Source: Segetibacter sp.
GTDB lineage: Bacteria; Bacteroidota; Bacteroidia; Chitinophagales; Chitinophagaceae
DNA length: 64,000 nt
NCBI GenBank assembly: GCA_028288485.1
Contig: JAQBNO010000161.1
Coordinates: forward strand, 40,288-104,287
Direction of reading: 5' to 3'
Below, piece by piece: positions 9,683-18,405 of the stretch. Every line of letters starts with the position of its first letter. Position 1 is the stretch's first letter. Both the position numbers and the translations under genes were made by a program. Below the pieces are notes generated by a model. That model searched no databases. It was not told where the DNA came from and saw only the letters and a program-made list of their open reading frames with translations.

Positions 9683-9779
9683 CTCAATTAACCTTCGGTG
9701 GAGACTTTCTTCTTTTAAATTTAAAATCTTTATGTCTGCTATTTGTATTAATAATGGTGAAATAGACTGCCAATAAATT

Positions 9780-10853
9780 ATGAAAATACGACCCATAGCT
9801 TTTCACCTTCCGCAATTTCACCCTATACCAGAAAATAATGAATGGTGGGGTAACGGATTTACCGAGTGGACTAACGTTACAAAAGCCAAACCCCTTTTTC
9901 AAGGACACTATCAACCCCATTTGCCAGCCGATCTTGGATTTTATGATTTAAGACTGGCAGAGACAAGAATAGCTCAGGCAGAACTGGCAAGACAATATGG
10001 ACTCTACGGATTTTGTTATTATCATTACTGGTTTAACGGAAAACGACTATTGAACCGTCCTTTGGATGATATGATCACCAGCAGAACACCAGATTTTCCT
10101 TTTATGCTTTGTTGGGCTAACGAAAACTGGACGCGGCGGTGGGACGGCTTAGAGCAGGAAGTTTTGATAAGTCAAACATACTCACACGAAGACGATTTAA
10201 GGCACATTCAATTTCTCTGCAAGAAATTCTTTAGTGATGCCCGCTATATAAGGGTAAATGGCAAACCATTTCTTCTAATTTACCGTCCTGCGCTATTTCC
10301 CGATATAAAAAGAACACTTTCCATATATCGGGAAGAGGCTTTGAAACAAGGAATTGGCGAGCTATACCTTGGCTATGTTCAGCATTTTTCCTTTAAAAAA
10401 GACCCGGCCGAGTACGGCTTTGATTGTGCTATAGAGTTTCAACCAGATTTTGACAAATTGCCTATAAAAAGTGCTTCTTTTGCCGCCCGGGTTAAAAATA
10501 AATTAGGTATTCAAGCGTCTCCTTTTATTGAAAACACGATAGTGTCTTATCCTGAATTTGTAGATAGAATGATAGCAAAACCTAAGAATGAAAAAACGAC
10601 TTTTCCCGGTATAACACCCGGCTGGGACAATTCTGCTCGTAGACAAAAGGGTGCGACAATTTTTATTGATTCTGATCCCGTTCATTATGAGCGTTGGCTT
10701 AAATCAATAAAAGAAAAATATAAAGGAGAAGAGACCTTTCTTTTTATTAATGCCTGGAATGAATGGGCAGAAGGCAGCCATCTTGAACCTTGCCAAAAAT
10801 GGGGGAAACATTATTTAGAAATAACAGCTAAGACATTAAACGAACTGTTATAG
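9780..10853 (+). CDS. WbsX-family glycosyltransferase (GH99-like fold)
   Basis: This 357-residue protein matches the WbsX-like family (Glyco_tran_WbsX). It starts with RPIAFHLPQFHPIPENNEWW, followed by GFTEWTNVTKAKPLFQGHYQ, YGFCYYHYWFNGKRLL, FPFMLCWANENWTRRWDG and the C-terminal FLFINAWNEWAEGSHLEP. These proteins occur in O-antigen and exopolysaccharide loci and are thought to be glycosyltransferases or glycan-processing enzymes with a TIM-barrel related to GH99. The protein is full length with no signal peptide, consistent with cytoplasmic action. Confidence 0.88.
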   Translation: MKIRPIAFHLPQFHPIPENNEWWGNGFTEWTNVTKAKPLFQGHYQPHLPADLGFYDLRLAETRIAQAELARQYGLYGFCYYHYWFNGKRLLNRPLDDMITSRTPDFPFMLCWANENWTRRWDGLEQEVLISQTYSHEDDLRHIQFLCKKFFSDARYIRVNGKPFLLIYRPALFPDIKRTLSIYREEALKQGIGELYLGYVQHFSFKKDPAEYGFDCAIEFQPDFDKLPIKSASFAARVKNKLGIQASPFIENTIVSYPEFVDRMIAKPKNEKTTFPGITPGWDNSARRQKGATIFIDSDPVHYERWLKSIKEKYKGEETFLFINAWNEWAEGSHLEPCQKWGKHYLEITAKTLNELL

Positions 10854-10932
10854 TTACGAATACGGCACTATTATAGGTTCTATCAATTGGATTGAAATAA
10901 TTACGATAAAATTCTAATTTATTCAGAAGCAC

Positions 10933-11784
10933 ATGAGCCGATCACTAAAGAAAGTATTAAAAAAAGTAATTCCACTATCGATCCGACAGGCTTTGAAAAA
11001 AAAGTCGTTTTTGATTTCCACACAAGACATTAGAGAAACATTAAGCCTTGCAGAAAATTCAGACACGCGCGATATATTGCAAAAGGTTAACCGAAGAGTT
11101 AACGTAAACGATAACATGTATGATGCAGCGGGCGGAGCACAATATTTAGGAATTGGATTATCTGCGTTGAAGTACATCGAAATTGCAATTGCTGAAATGA
11201 ATGTAAAACCAATCCAAAAGATTCTTGATCTGCCATGCGGATACGGCAGAGTCCTTAGAATTTTAACTCGACGCTTCCCTGACTGCCAATTCACAGCTTG
11301 CGATACTGAACGGGAAGCTGTAGATTTCTGTTCTAAAGAATTTGGCGCTAAGCCTTTATATTCCCAAACTAATCTTAAAGAATTTAATGTAGGCGAGCAA
11401 TATGACCTCATTTGGTGCGGCTCCCTTGCAACCCATCTTGATAAGGAGGGAACTATAGAATTATTGCGTTTTTTCAATCGCCACCTGGCTAGTGGAGGAT
11501 TACTTGTTTTTACTATGCATGGACAATTCTCGCTTGGAAAACTTAGAACAGGTGAATTTGATTACGGATTGCCACCGGAAAGTGTGGCCAAGATTATAAA
11601 AGACACCGAAACAACCGGATATGGCTATGCCGACTATCCTGATACTACCGGGTATGGCATTTCAGTTGCTTCAACTGATTGGATTAATGCCCGCTTACAC
11701 GAAATAGATAAGTGGAAGGACTATCGTTTTTACTCAACCGCCTGGGCCAACAATCATGATATTTATGCGTTGGTAAAAGAATAG
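10933..11784 (+). CDS. class I SAM-dependent methyltransferase
   Basis: This is a 283-residue methyltransferase with a basic N-terminal extension of about 60 residues (MSRSLKKVLKKVIPL), which could be membrane-associating. The SAM motif LDLPCGYGRVLR is at about residues 98-109, then CDTEREAVDFC, and LASGGLLVFTMHG as motif III. It lies between the WbsX-like gene and a GT2 gene. A role in methylating the glycan or a lipid-linked intermediate is inferred from context only. Confidence 0.8.
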   Translation: MSRSLKKVLKKVIPLSIRQALKKKSFLISTQDIRETLSLAENSDTRDILQKVNRRVNVNDNMYDAAGGAQYLGIGLSALKYIEIAIAEMNVKPIQKILDLPCGYGRVLRILTRRFPDCQFTACDTEREAVDFCSKEFGAKPLYSQTNLKEFNVGEQYDLIWCGSLATHLDKEGTIELLRFFNRHLASGGLLVFTMHGQFSLGKLRTGEFDYGLPPESVAKIIKDTETTGYGYADYPDTTGYGISVASTDWINARLHEIDKWKDYRFYSTAWANNHDIYALVKE

Positions 11785-11896
11785 AACCTTTTCGAAAACT
11801 ACCAAAAGTATTTATTGATATCTTGTAAATGATCAATAAGATTAATAACACTACCAGGGTTCTTTAAAATAAAATTTTTTCCTGCTGAAAATTACA

Positions 11897-12814
11897 ATGC
11901 CTTTCGTTTCCGTAATCATTCCAAATTATAACCATGCACCTTTTTTGAGACAACGTATTGACTCCGTTCTAGGTCAAAACTGGCAAGACTTTGAGGTTAT
12001 TATTTTAGATGATTGTTCTACAGATTACAGCAGGGAAGTTATTGAAAGCTACAGAGGCAATCCAAAAATAAAAAGCATAATTTATAATAACCAAAACAGT
12101 GGAAGTCCATTTAAGCAATGGCAAAAGGGGATTGAACTATCAGAAGGAAAATTAATCTGGATTGCAGAAAGCGATGATTATGCAAATGAAGCTTTGCTCA
12201 ATACACTTGTACAACCCTTTATACATGAACCGCTTTTAATTTTGTCTTATTGCCAATCGGTAATTGTTGATGAAAGTAGCAAACCGGTTAGGTTACTTGA
12301 TTGGGCCGATGCGCTGGATGAGTTGAAGTGGAAGCAAGATTATATAGAATCTACATCAGTGGAACTTGAAAATTATTTGAGCTTTAGAAACACCATCCCC
12401 AATGCAAGTGCAGTTTTATTTCGGAAGCCTTCAAATGTTCTTTTGCTTGAAGAGTCTACCAAAATGAAAATGTTAGGAGATTGGCTGTTTTGGAGGAAGT
12501 TACTCAGCCAGGAAGGGAAAGTAGCCTTTTTTTGTGCTCCTCTTAATTTTTTTCGATTACATTCTCAAACAACAAGAAATGCAACTACTAAGGAAAAGGA
12601 ACTAACCCGTATGAAGGAATACAGGCGGTTAATTATTCCGAGGTATTTAAATATTTACGACAAACGCTATGATTGGATGATACATGAATGGTTCGCGAAT
12701 AGAAGAGTGCTTAAGAACACCAACAATTATTTCGTGCCTGATCTACCATTCATTCTAATTATAAGATTTTTTTTAATTGGTGCCGCAAAAATTTCGGGAA
12801 AGTTTTTTAGGTAA
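11897..12814 (+). CDS. GT2-family glycosyltransferase
   Basis: This 305-residue GT2 enzyme opens with FVSVIIPNYNHAPFLRQRID, has LDDCSTDYS and the metal motif AESDDY. The NSGSPFKQWQKGIELSEG segment is seen in GT2 proteins next to WbsX-type genes. A hydrophobic stretch FILIIRFFLIGAA near the C-terminus may anchor it to the membrane. The gene stands between a methyltransferase and the second GT8 gene. Confidence 0.87.
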   Translation: MPFVSVIIPNYNHAPFLRQRIDSVLGQNWQDFEVIILDDCSTDYSREVIESYRGNPKIKSIIYNNQNSGSPFKQWQKGIELSEGKLIWIAESDDYANEALLNTLVQPFIHEPLLILSYCQSVIVDESSKPVRLLDWADALDELKWKQDYIESTSVELENYLSFRNTIPNASAVLFRKPSNVLLLEESTKMKMLGDWLFWRKLLSQEGKVAFFCAPLNFFRLHSQTTRNATTKEKELTRMKEYRRLIIPRYLNIYDKRYDWMIHEWFANRRVLKNTNNYFVPDLPFILIIRFFLIGAAKISGKFFR

Positions 12815-12894
12815 GAGCTGGTAGAGGAAGTTCCCGGATTTATAGAAACTGTTCTGCCTGTAAGATTAATAACCGTAGTCCTGTAAGAAAGAGT

Positions 12895-13857
12895 ATGTCA
12901 GATTTGATTAATAAAGGTTCAATAGATTATTTACATATTGCCCTGGGATTCGACGAAAATTACATTGTGCCCATATACGCCCTCCTGACTTCTATCTTTC
13001 ATAATAACAGGGACAGCGCTATTATGTTTCATGTAATTGCAACAGGTCTTAACGAAACAGAAAAGGAAAAAATAAAACAGTATATAAGAAGAAATAATGC
13101 CGAAATATCTTACTATACCATAAATGAAGAGGAAGTAAGAAAGATTGTTTATATACCTGCCAATACTCATTTTACCATTGCTACCTATTACCGCCTGTTT
13201 TTCCCTTCACTAATTCCGTCAGATATAAGAAAGCTATTGTATATTGATAGTGATGCGATAGTTATAGGAAATCTTCAGGAGTTATACAATACCGATATTG
13301 GAAATGCCCCAATAGGTGCTGCGACTGACTCCGGCCCTCATCCGGGCGAATTCTTAGGCATCAAGGGCAAAGAGAACTATTTTAATGCAGGCGTGCTTTT
13401 AATAGATATCAGGAACTGGAAAGAACAAATGGTTACAGAAAATGCTTTGCAATTTCTCGCCGACTACCCCGAGAAAATAAAGTATGTTGACCAGGATGCC
13501 CTGAACGCTACATTAATAAATAAATGGTTTAAACTCGACAATAAGTATAACCTTACCTGGTTCGACGTTTCTCTTCAGGTTCCAAAAAGCGAGTTAACGA
13601 AGGATAAGGTTATTATTCATTACACCACGCCTAATAAACCGTGGCATTGTTTAGCCAGGAATAAATTAAGGTCCTTTTATCATCATTATTTAAAGTTGTC
13701 GCCTAAGTGCGGAGAAAAAAAGTATACTGATTTTAGCTTCAATTTTAAGAACCTTTATGTTTTTGCACGAATAAGAATGAAAGAGTTTTATTTCGATCAT
13801 AGAATAGACAAAGTTATTCCTATTAAAAAGTGGATGAGTCCATCTGAAGTATATTAA
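12895..13857 (+). CDS. GT8-family glycosyltransferase (LgtC-like), copy 2
   Basis: This is a 320-residue paralogue of the GT8 protein at 5763. Shared blocks include ALGFDENYIVPIYALLTS, LLYIDSDAIVIGNL with DxD at Asp118-Ser-Asp120, FNAGVLLIDIRNW, DQDALNATLINKW and IIHYTTPNKPW. The common C-terminus IRMKEFYFDHRIDK makes recent duplication likely. As in copy 1, a GT2 gene follows directly. The enzyme should be a retaining UDP-sugar transferase; whether the two copies use different acceptors cannot be seen. Confidence 0.9.
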   Translation: MSDLINKGSIDYLHIALGFDENYIVPIYALLTSIFHNNRDSAIMFHVIATGLNETEKEKIKQYIRRNNAEISYYTINEEEVRKIVYIPANTHFTIATYYRLFFPSLIPSDIRKLLYIDSDAIVIGNLQELYNTDIGNAPIGAATDSGPHPGEFLGIKGKENYFNAGVLLIDIRNWKEQMVTENALQFLADYPEKIKYVDQDALNATLINKWFKLDNKYNLTWFDVSLQVPKSELTKDKVIIHYTTPNKPWHCLARNKLRSFYHHYLKLSPKCGEKKYTDFSFNFKNLYVFARIRMKEFYFDHRIDKVIPIKKWMSPSEVY

Positions 13858-13905
13858 AAATTTAAAAAACCGGTCTCATTTCTTCCCGGCAGCATTTCAA
13901 ATCTT

Positions 13906-14913
13906 ATGTTTTCAAGCCCCCTAGTTTCCATTATTATTCCTTGTTATAATTATGGAAAATTCCTTGGTGAAGCTTTGGATAGTATTCAAAGTCAAACATA
14001 CGACCAATGGGAATGCATTATTGTAAACGATGGATCAACTGATAATACAGAAGAAGTTGCATTAAGGTACGTTAATAAGGACAAACGGTTTAGCTACTTC
14101 TTCCATGAAAACAGTGGTCATTCTGCCACAAGAAACAGGGCGGTAGAGCTTTCAAGGGGTGAATACATTCAGTTTTTAGACGCGGATGATATGCTTCAAC
14201 CAAACAAGCTGAAGTTACAGGTTGCTTTATTGGAAGAAAACAGGGGTATTGGATTAATCTACAGTGACGTGCTAAGTTTTGAAAGTGACGACATCAACGA
14301 TAGAAAGTTTACTCTTTTTCATCAACCGGAGCATTTTCCACCCTCGGGTAATGGGGACGACTTAATTAAGGCTATTATGATTGATAATCTTTTTTTACCT
14401 GGTTGCGTGCTTATGCGAAAGCAGATGTATGACGACGCAGGAGGTAACTGGAAAAAATTCTATGGTTTTGAAGATTGGGAATTTTGGTTTCGAACAGCTT
14501 ATACTCATTGGCAGTTCTACCACGATGCACGGGAAGGAACGAGGTTATTAAGAAGACATCATAACAACAACACTTCATTCAACGGTTCTAAAATGTGGGC
14601 GGTAAAACGACAAGTAAGAAAAGAAATATTAGACGTTTTTACCAGCATGCACACACAAGGTAAATTGAACTTCAGCACTGCTTTTATTGCTGAAATTATT
14701 AAAGAACATAAGAAGCGGCTTGCAATTGAAAGTGTGGTTTATCATTTTGTATACGGTAATATTATAGGAGGTATAAGTGGAGTTATAGCTCATGCCCTGA
14801 TTACAAAGAGACCTTTTTTTGCATTATATGATGCGGCTCACTTTTTAAAAGAACGTATCAAAGTAAAAAGGAAACTGGCAGCGCGGGCTGAACAACGTCG
14901 AGTGGAAGATTAG
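13906..14913 (+). CDS. GT2-family glycosyltransferase
   Basis: This is a 335-residue GT2 enzyme with LVSIIIPCYNYGKFLGEALD, VNDGSTDNTEEV, and the metal site FLDADDMLQ. GFEDWEFWFR forms the acceptor-side block. The C-terminal region after residue 240 is long and ends in the basic tail KVKRKLAARAEQRR. It follows GT8 copy 2 after 48 bp. Its N-terminal half resembles the GT2 at 7925. Confidence 0.88.
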   Translation: MFSSPLVSIIIPCYNYGKFLGEALDSIQSQTYDQWECIIVNDGSTDNTEEVALRYVNKDKRFSYFFHENSGHSATRNRAVELSRGEYIQFLDADDMLQPNKLKLQVALLEENRGIGLIYSDVLSFESDDINDRKFTLFHQPEHFPPSGNGDDLIKAIMIDNLFLPGCVLMRKQMYDDAGGNWKKFYGFEDWEFWFRTAYTHWQFYHDAREGTRLLRRHHNNNTSFNGSKMWAVKRQVRKEILDVFTSMHTQGKLNFSTAFIAEIIKEHKKRLAIESVVYHFVYGNIIGGISGVIAHALITKRPFFALYDAAHFLKERIKVKRKLAARAEQRRVED

Positions 14914-15015
14914 GTAGAAAAGCACCGTAAAAGCAGGTCTGCATAAGCTTTCAAAATATCACTTCACACGAATTTTTAATAGACATAGAGTTATAAATTT
15001 ACAATTTCTCCCTTT

Positions 15016-15786
15016 ATGAAAGTAGTATTACTGGCTGGCGGTCTTGGCACCCGGCTCTCTGAAGAAACATCTTTGAGGCCGAAGCCAATGGTAGAAATTG
15101 GAACAAAGCCGGTTATCTGGCATATAATGAAATTGTATTCTTACTACGGCTTTAATGATTTTATTATCTGTCTTGGCTATAAAGGGTATATGATAAAAGA
15201 GTATTTCGCAAATTACTACTTGCACCAGTCTGATGTTACGGTTAATCTTTCTGATAATACTATTAAAACGCATGCAAGTTTTGCCGAACCCTGGACTGTT
15301 ACGTTAGTGGATACAGGTGTGGAGTCAATGACTGGCGGAAGGATAAAAAGAATTCAGAAATATACGGATGGCGAACCTTTTTTGTTGACCTATGGCGACG
15401 GGGTTAGTGACGTAAATGTTCCGGAACTGGTAAACCATCATAAGAAACATGGCAAGCTTATTACAGTTACAGCAGTGCAGCCAATGGGTAAGTTCGGAGC
15501 TTTAGGGCTTTCTGAAGAAAATACGGTAAGCTCTTTTATTGAGAAGCCGAAAGGTGATGGAGCATGGAGTAACGGCGGTTTTTTTGTATGTGAACCGGGG
15601 GTGTTTGATTATATTGATGGGGACAATATTATATGGGAGAGAGAACCCCTTGAACGAATTACAGCCATAGGGGAAATGACGGCGTACAAACATCATGGTT
15701 TTTGGAAGCCCATGGATACATTAAGAGATAAGCAGGAATTAGACTTAGAATGGAATAGCGGCAACCCAAGATGGAAAATCTGGTAG
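15016..15786 (+). CDS. rfbF: glucose-1-phosphate cytidylyltransferase
   Basis: This 256-residue nucleotidyltransferase makes CDP-glucose from CTP and glucose 1-phosphate, the first step toward CDP-3,6-dideoxy sugars. The signature LAGGLGTRLSEETSLRPKPM is near residues 6-25, then EIGTKPVIWHIMK, LTYGDGVSDV, and FIEKPKGDGAWSNGGFFVCE, all diagnostic of RfbF/AscA/DdhA enzymes. The length matches the family. It opens the nucleotide-sugar block, which also contains RfbH at 18406, but no CDP-glucose 4,6-dehydratase (RfbG) is in the window. Confidence 0.95.
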   Translation: MKVVLLAGGLGTRLSEETSLRPKPMVEIGTKPVIWHIMKLYSYYGFNDFIICLGYKGYMIKEYFANYYLHQSDVTVNLSDNTIKTHASFAEPWTVTLVDTGVESMTGGRIKRIQKYTDGEPFLLTYGDGVSDVNVPELVNHHKKHGKLITVTAVQPMGKFGALGLSEENTVSSFIEKPKGDGAWSNGGFFVCEPGVFDYIDGDNIIWEREPLERITAIGEMTAYKHHGFWKPMDTLRDKQELDLEWNSGNPRWKIW

Positions 15787-15850
15787 TTACCCCCAACCCA
15801 CGATGCCGCCTAATTCGGCACCAGGTTGTTTCGTTGAATTTTTTTTAAAA

Positions 15851-15870
15851 GTACAAGAGTGCGACGCAAC
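15851..15870 (-). repeat. dispersed 20-bp intergenic repeat, copy a
   Basis: The reverse complement reads GTTGCGTCGCACTCTTGTAC and fits the family consensus GTTGYSWCRCTCNSTTSWAC closely. It lies between rfbF and the next SDR gene. This is the leftmost copy found; none was seen in the first 15.8 kb. Confidence 0.55.
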
Positions 15871-15956
15871 GGATGCCGAATAGTAGTAATTCAGCCTGGC
15901 TCAAAAGAAAAGATAGAAGTATCATTTGATCGGAATATTAAAATAGGCTTCAACAC

Positions 15957-17027
15957 ATGGATAAACATTTTAAACGGGACGCGTTAACGATAATTGAAAA
16001 TCTGGAAGCAAAGAATCAAAGCTTTGCAGGTAAAAAGATTTTATTAACCGGCGCCGCCGGCTTCTTAGGTTCTCAGTTTATTCATTACTTTTTAACACTG
16101 AACGATACCGGGAATTTAAACGAGCCTTGCACGGTTTATTGCCTGGATAATTTTATGAGAGGAATACCGGATTGGCTGTCGGAGCTGGAACAACGGGAAG
16201 ATTTGGAAGTTATAAAAAGTGATATTGTCAAAGAAAAATCTTTTCCTGTTTGTAACTATATTATTCATGCGGCTTCTATTGCTTCCCCGATTTATTACAG
16301 GCTTTTCCCGATTGAAACGATGGATGCCAATGTAATTGGTTTAAGAAATTTACTTGAGTTTGCCAGGGAAAACCCGTGCGATAGTTTTCTTTTCTTTTCA
16401 ACCAGCGAGATCTATGGCGATCCTCAACCTGAATATATTCCAACTCCTGAAACCTACAGGGGTAATGTAAGTTGTACCGGGCCGAGAGCTTGTTACGACG
16501 AATCAAAAAGGTACGGCGAAACCCTTTGTATTAACTTTTGGCAGCAACATAAAATTCCTGTAAAGATTGCCCGTCCGTTTAATAATTATGGACCCGGGTT
16601 AAAGATTACAGATAAAAGGGTTTTACCAGATTTCTTCACAGATGTTTTAAACGACAGAGATATTCACCTTTTATCTGACGGAAAAGCGACCCGCACCTTT
16701 TGTTACATTTCCGACGCTATAACCGGTTATCTTCTTATTATGTTATCCGATCTCAACGGAGAACCTTTTAATATTGGTACAGAAACGCCGGAAATATCTA
16801 TGGTTGACCTGGCAAAGAAAGTTATTGAAGTATCTGGCAAAGGTTTGAACGTTACATTTCAAAAAAGTGAAGACAAAGAGTATTTGACCGATAATCCGCA
16901 GAGGCGCTGCCCCATTATTGAAAAAGCAAGAAACTTTTTAGGTTATAATCCTAACATTTCGTTGGAAGAAGGATTGAAAAGAACTTACGAATATTATTTA
17001 GACCACTCACAAGCAATCGAAGCGTAA
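15957..17027 (+). CDS. UDP-glucuronate decarboxylase-like SDR (UDP-xylose synthase type)
   Basis: This is a 356-residue extended SDR with GAAGFLG at residues 32-38, HAASIASPIYYRLFPIETM, the strand STSEIYGDP at 148-156, and GPRACYDESKR with catalytic Tyr180/Lys184. The TSE(I/V)YGDP and GPRxCYDExKR motifs are characteristic of UDP-xylose synthases (UXS). The next gene, starting one base after its stop, is UDP-glucose dehydrogenase, which would supply UDP-glucuronate. The longer N-terminus and the CDP-sugar neighbours leave room for another nucleotide-sugar substrate. It lacks the TDE motif of 4,6-dehydratases. Confidence 0.8.
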   Translation: MDKHFKRDALTIIENLEAKNQSFAGKKILLTGAAGFLGSQFIHYFLTLNDTGNLNEPCTVYCLDNFMRGIPDWLSELEQREDLEVIKSDIVKEKSFPVCNYIIHAASIASPIYYRLFPIETMDANVIGLRNLLEFARENPCDSFLFFSTSEIYGDPQPEYIPTPETYRGNVSCTGPRACYDESKRYGETLCINFWQQHKIPVKIARPFNNYGPGLKITDKRVLPDFFTDVLNDRDIHLLSDGKATRTFCYISDAITGYLLIMLSDLNGEPFNIGTETPEISMVDLAKKVIEVSGKGLNVTFQKSEDKEYLTDNPQRRCPIIEKARNFLGYNPNISLEEGLKRTYEYYLDHSQAIEA

Positions 17028-18392
17028 ATGAAGATAGCAATTGTTGGAACAGGCTACGTTGGATTGGTTTCAGGTGTATGTCTTGCTTACAAAAATCACG
17101 AGATAACTTGTGTTGATTTGAGAACCGAGGTTGTAGAACAACTGAATAAAGGCATACCCCATATTTATGAAACAGGGCTTGAAGAAAAGTTGAAACAAGT
17201 TGTTTCAACTAAAAATTTTAAAGCAACTGCTGACATAACATCTGCCTTGTCTGAAAACGAGCTGGTGATTGTAGCGGTAGGCACTCCTTCAGAGAATGGA
17301 GAGATAGACCTTACGCAAATTGGGAACGTAGCAAAAGCAATAGGTGAGTTTATAAAAACAGCTCCGAAATATCTTTCTGTTGTTATTAAGAGTACGGTGG
17401 TGCCGGGCACAACCGATACATTTGTAAGGGAAAAAATCGAGGAGTTCTCCGGCAGGCAATTAGGTGAATTTGGCTTGGGAATGAACCCGGAATTTCTAAG
17501 AGAAGGCGATGCTATAGAAGATTTTCTATATCCCGACCGAATTGTAATTGGTTCAGAAGATGAAATTACCAGGCAAAGACTTGAAGAGATTTATGCACCG
17601 TGGGATTGTGACAAAATTTTTGTGAACACCCGTACAGCAGAAATGATCAAGTATGCTAACAATACGGTTCTTGCCTGCCTGATTTCATTAAATAATGAAC
17701 TGGCGAACCTGGCCAGCTTATTAGGTAATATTGATTATAAAGACGTGGTTCAGGGAATTTCCGCCGATAAAAGATGGAGCCCGATTTTGAAAGACGGAAC
17801 AAGGGTCACGCCACACATTACTTCCTACCTTGTTCCAGGCGCGGGATTTGGAGGCAGTTGTTTTCCAAAAGATGTTCAGGCGATCAGAACGCAGGGTATG
17901 AAAGCTGGTCTTCCCATGAAGATGACAAATTCGATATTGGATGTAAATGACCAGCAGCCTTCATCTGCAATTAAAATTCTTCAAAGTAAGGTAGGTTCGT
18001 TCGAAGGAAAAAAAGTCCTTTTCCTTGGAATTGCTTTTAAACCCGGCACAGATGATATAAGGGAATCAAGTGCCGTAAAAATATTGGATTATTTATTGAA
18101 GCAAAAAGCAACAATTATTGCACACGATCCGATTGCCTTCGACCATGCAGGCAACTTGTATCGAAATACACAAAACCTCACTATCGTAAAAGATTGGAAA
18201 AAGAACGTCTCGGACGTTGATATCATCATTATCGGGACTAACTGGACCGAGTATCGTGACCTTTTAACTTTTGATCGTGAGAACGCTTTAAACGGTAAAA
18301 TCGTTTTTGATTCCAAGCGGTTATTTACAAAAAATGATTTACTGGGAGCAGAATATTGTACCATAGGATATAACCCTCTTACGAGTAATTAG
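17028..18392 (+). CDS. ugd: UDP-glucose 6-dehydrogenase
   Basis: This 454-residue enzyme oxidises UDP-glucose to UDP-glucuronate in two NAD-dependent steps. MKIAIVGTGYVGLVSGVCLA is the Rossmann motif, GMNPEFLREGDAIEDF and YPDRIVIG follow, and GFGGSCFPKD contains catalytic Cys278. The C-terminal domain has GIAFKPGTDDIRESSA. Its ATG directly abuts the stop of the UXS-like gene, so the two are probably co-translated and form a UDP-glucuronate to UDP-xylose route. Confidence 0.95.
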   Translation: MKIAIVGTGYVGLVSGVCLAYKNHEITCVDLRTEVVEQLNKGIPHIYETGLEEKLKQVVSTKNFKATADITSALSENELVIVAVGTPSENGEIDLTQIGNVAKAIGEFIKTAPKYLSVVIKSTVVPGTTDTFVREKIEEFSGRQLGEFGLGMNPEFLREGDAIEDFLYPDRIVIGSEDEITRQRLEEIYAPWDCDKIFVNTRTAEMIKYANNTVLACLISLNNELANLASLLGNIDYKDVVQGISADKRWSPILKDGTRVTPHITSYLVPGAGFGGSCFPKDVQAIRTQGMKAGLPMKMTNSILDVNDQQPSSAIKILQSKVGSFEGKKVLFLGIAFKPGTDDIRESSAVKILDYLLKQKATIIAHDPIAFDHAGNLYRNTQNLTIVKDWKKNVSDVDIIIIGTNWTEYRDLLTFDRENALNGKIVFDSKRLFTKNDLLGAEYCTIGYNPLTSN

Positions 18393-18405
18393 TAAAGCTA
18401 AAATA

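Noticed and set aside
15957..17027. Assignment of the SDR at 15957 as CDP-glucose 4,6-dehydratase
   Set aside because: It has TSEIYG instead of the TDE motif of dehydratases and matches UDP-xylose synthase motifs, so the dehydratase is counted as missing.
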